The position numbers were made by a program, and so were the translations under genes. From assembly GCA_934615635.1 (NCBI GenBank), contig CAKTTT010000171.1, forward strand, positions 1 to 5,011: a stretch of DNA of 5,011 nt, written 5' to 3'. The notes below the pieces were generated by a model, which worked only from the letters and a program-made list of their open reading frames with translations, did no database searches and was not told the DNA's origin. The stretch comes from an uncultured Eubacteriales bacterium (GTDB lineage: Bacteria > Bacillota > Clostridia > Oscillospirales > Acutalibacteraceae). Shown here one piece after another: positions 5,004 through 5,011 of this stretch. The first letter of the stretch is position 1. Each line of letters begins with the position of its first letter.

Positions 5004-5011
5004 TGCAACAG

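Noticed and set aside
4349..5008. 219-codon minus-strand open frame across the DUF1905 gene
   Set aside because: It overlaps a convincing family gene on the other strand, crosses the minus-strand terminator and the structured stretch, and shows no domain or ribosome binding site.

Overview
The window looks like a piece of chromosome from a GC-rich, anaerobic, low-GC-phylum Gram-positive bacterium (Clostridia, most likely Oscillospirales or a close relative). The grounds are an iron-dependent alcohol dehydrogenase under a Rex-type operator, an intracellular zinc phospholipase C-like protein, LuxS, a membrane-anchored LysM-G5-M23 peptidase, consensus AGGAGG ribosome binding sites and sigma-A promoters. 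This placement rests on recalled family resemblance, not on a search. I see no phage, plasmid, insertion sequence or CRISPR genes.

Layout. (1) 1-340, minus: 5' part of an Fe-ADH gene running off the left edge. Its upstream region holds a nearly perfect Rex operator (409-426). (2) 341-607: divergent intergenic region with the Rex site, a pair of direct repeats with an overlapping inverted repeat, and an extended -10 promoter facing right. (3) 608-1555 and 1606-2070, plus: a zinc-dependent phospholipase C family protein followed after 50 bp by luxS, probably one transcript. (4) 2071-2283: a regulatory region with a strong sigma-A promoter, a 16-bp palindrome that also fits the WalR box, and AACTTTT repeats. 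(5) 2284-4035, plus: an envelope-anchored M23 peptidase with an unusually long and basic cytoplasmic head, closed by a 30-bp palindromic terminator. (6) 4071-4564: about 490 bp with no convincing protein gene but an almost continuous chain of strong hairpins, several with G-U pairs that make sense only in plus-strand RNA. This is the best candidate in the window for an undescribed element, either a structured RNA or a long leader of the next gene. (7) 4565-4831, plus: a small DUF1905 protein. (8) 4832-5011: a long imperfect hairpin, a minus-strand terminator belonging to a convergent gene outside the window, and a perfect 22-bp stem-loop at the right edge.

How the genes fit together. The Fe-ADH would dispose of NADH reductant during fermentation under Rex control. 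LuxS recycles S-ribosylhomocysteine and yields the AI-2 precursor. The M23 protein remodels peptidoglycan, and the WalR-like box upstream would link it to cell-wall homeostasis control. No single pathway joins all the genes. This is mainly housekeeping chromosome with interesting regulatory DNA and RNA between the genes.
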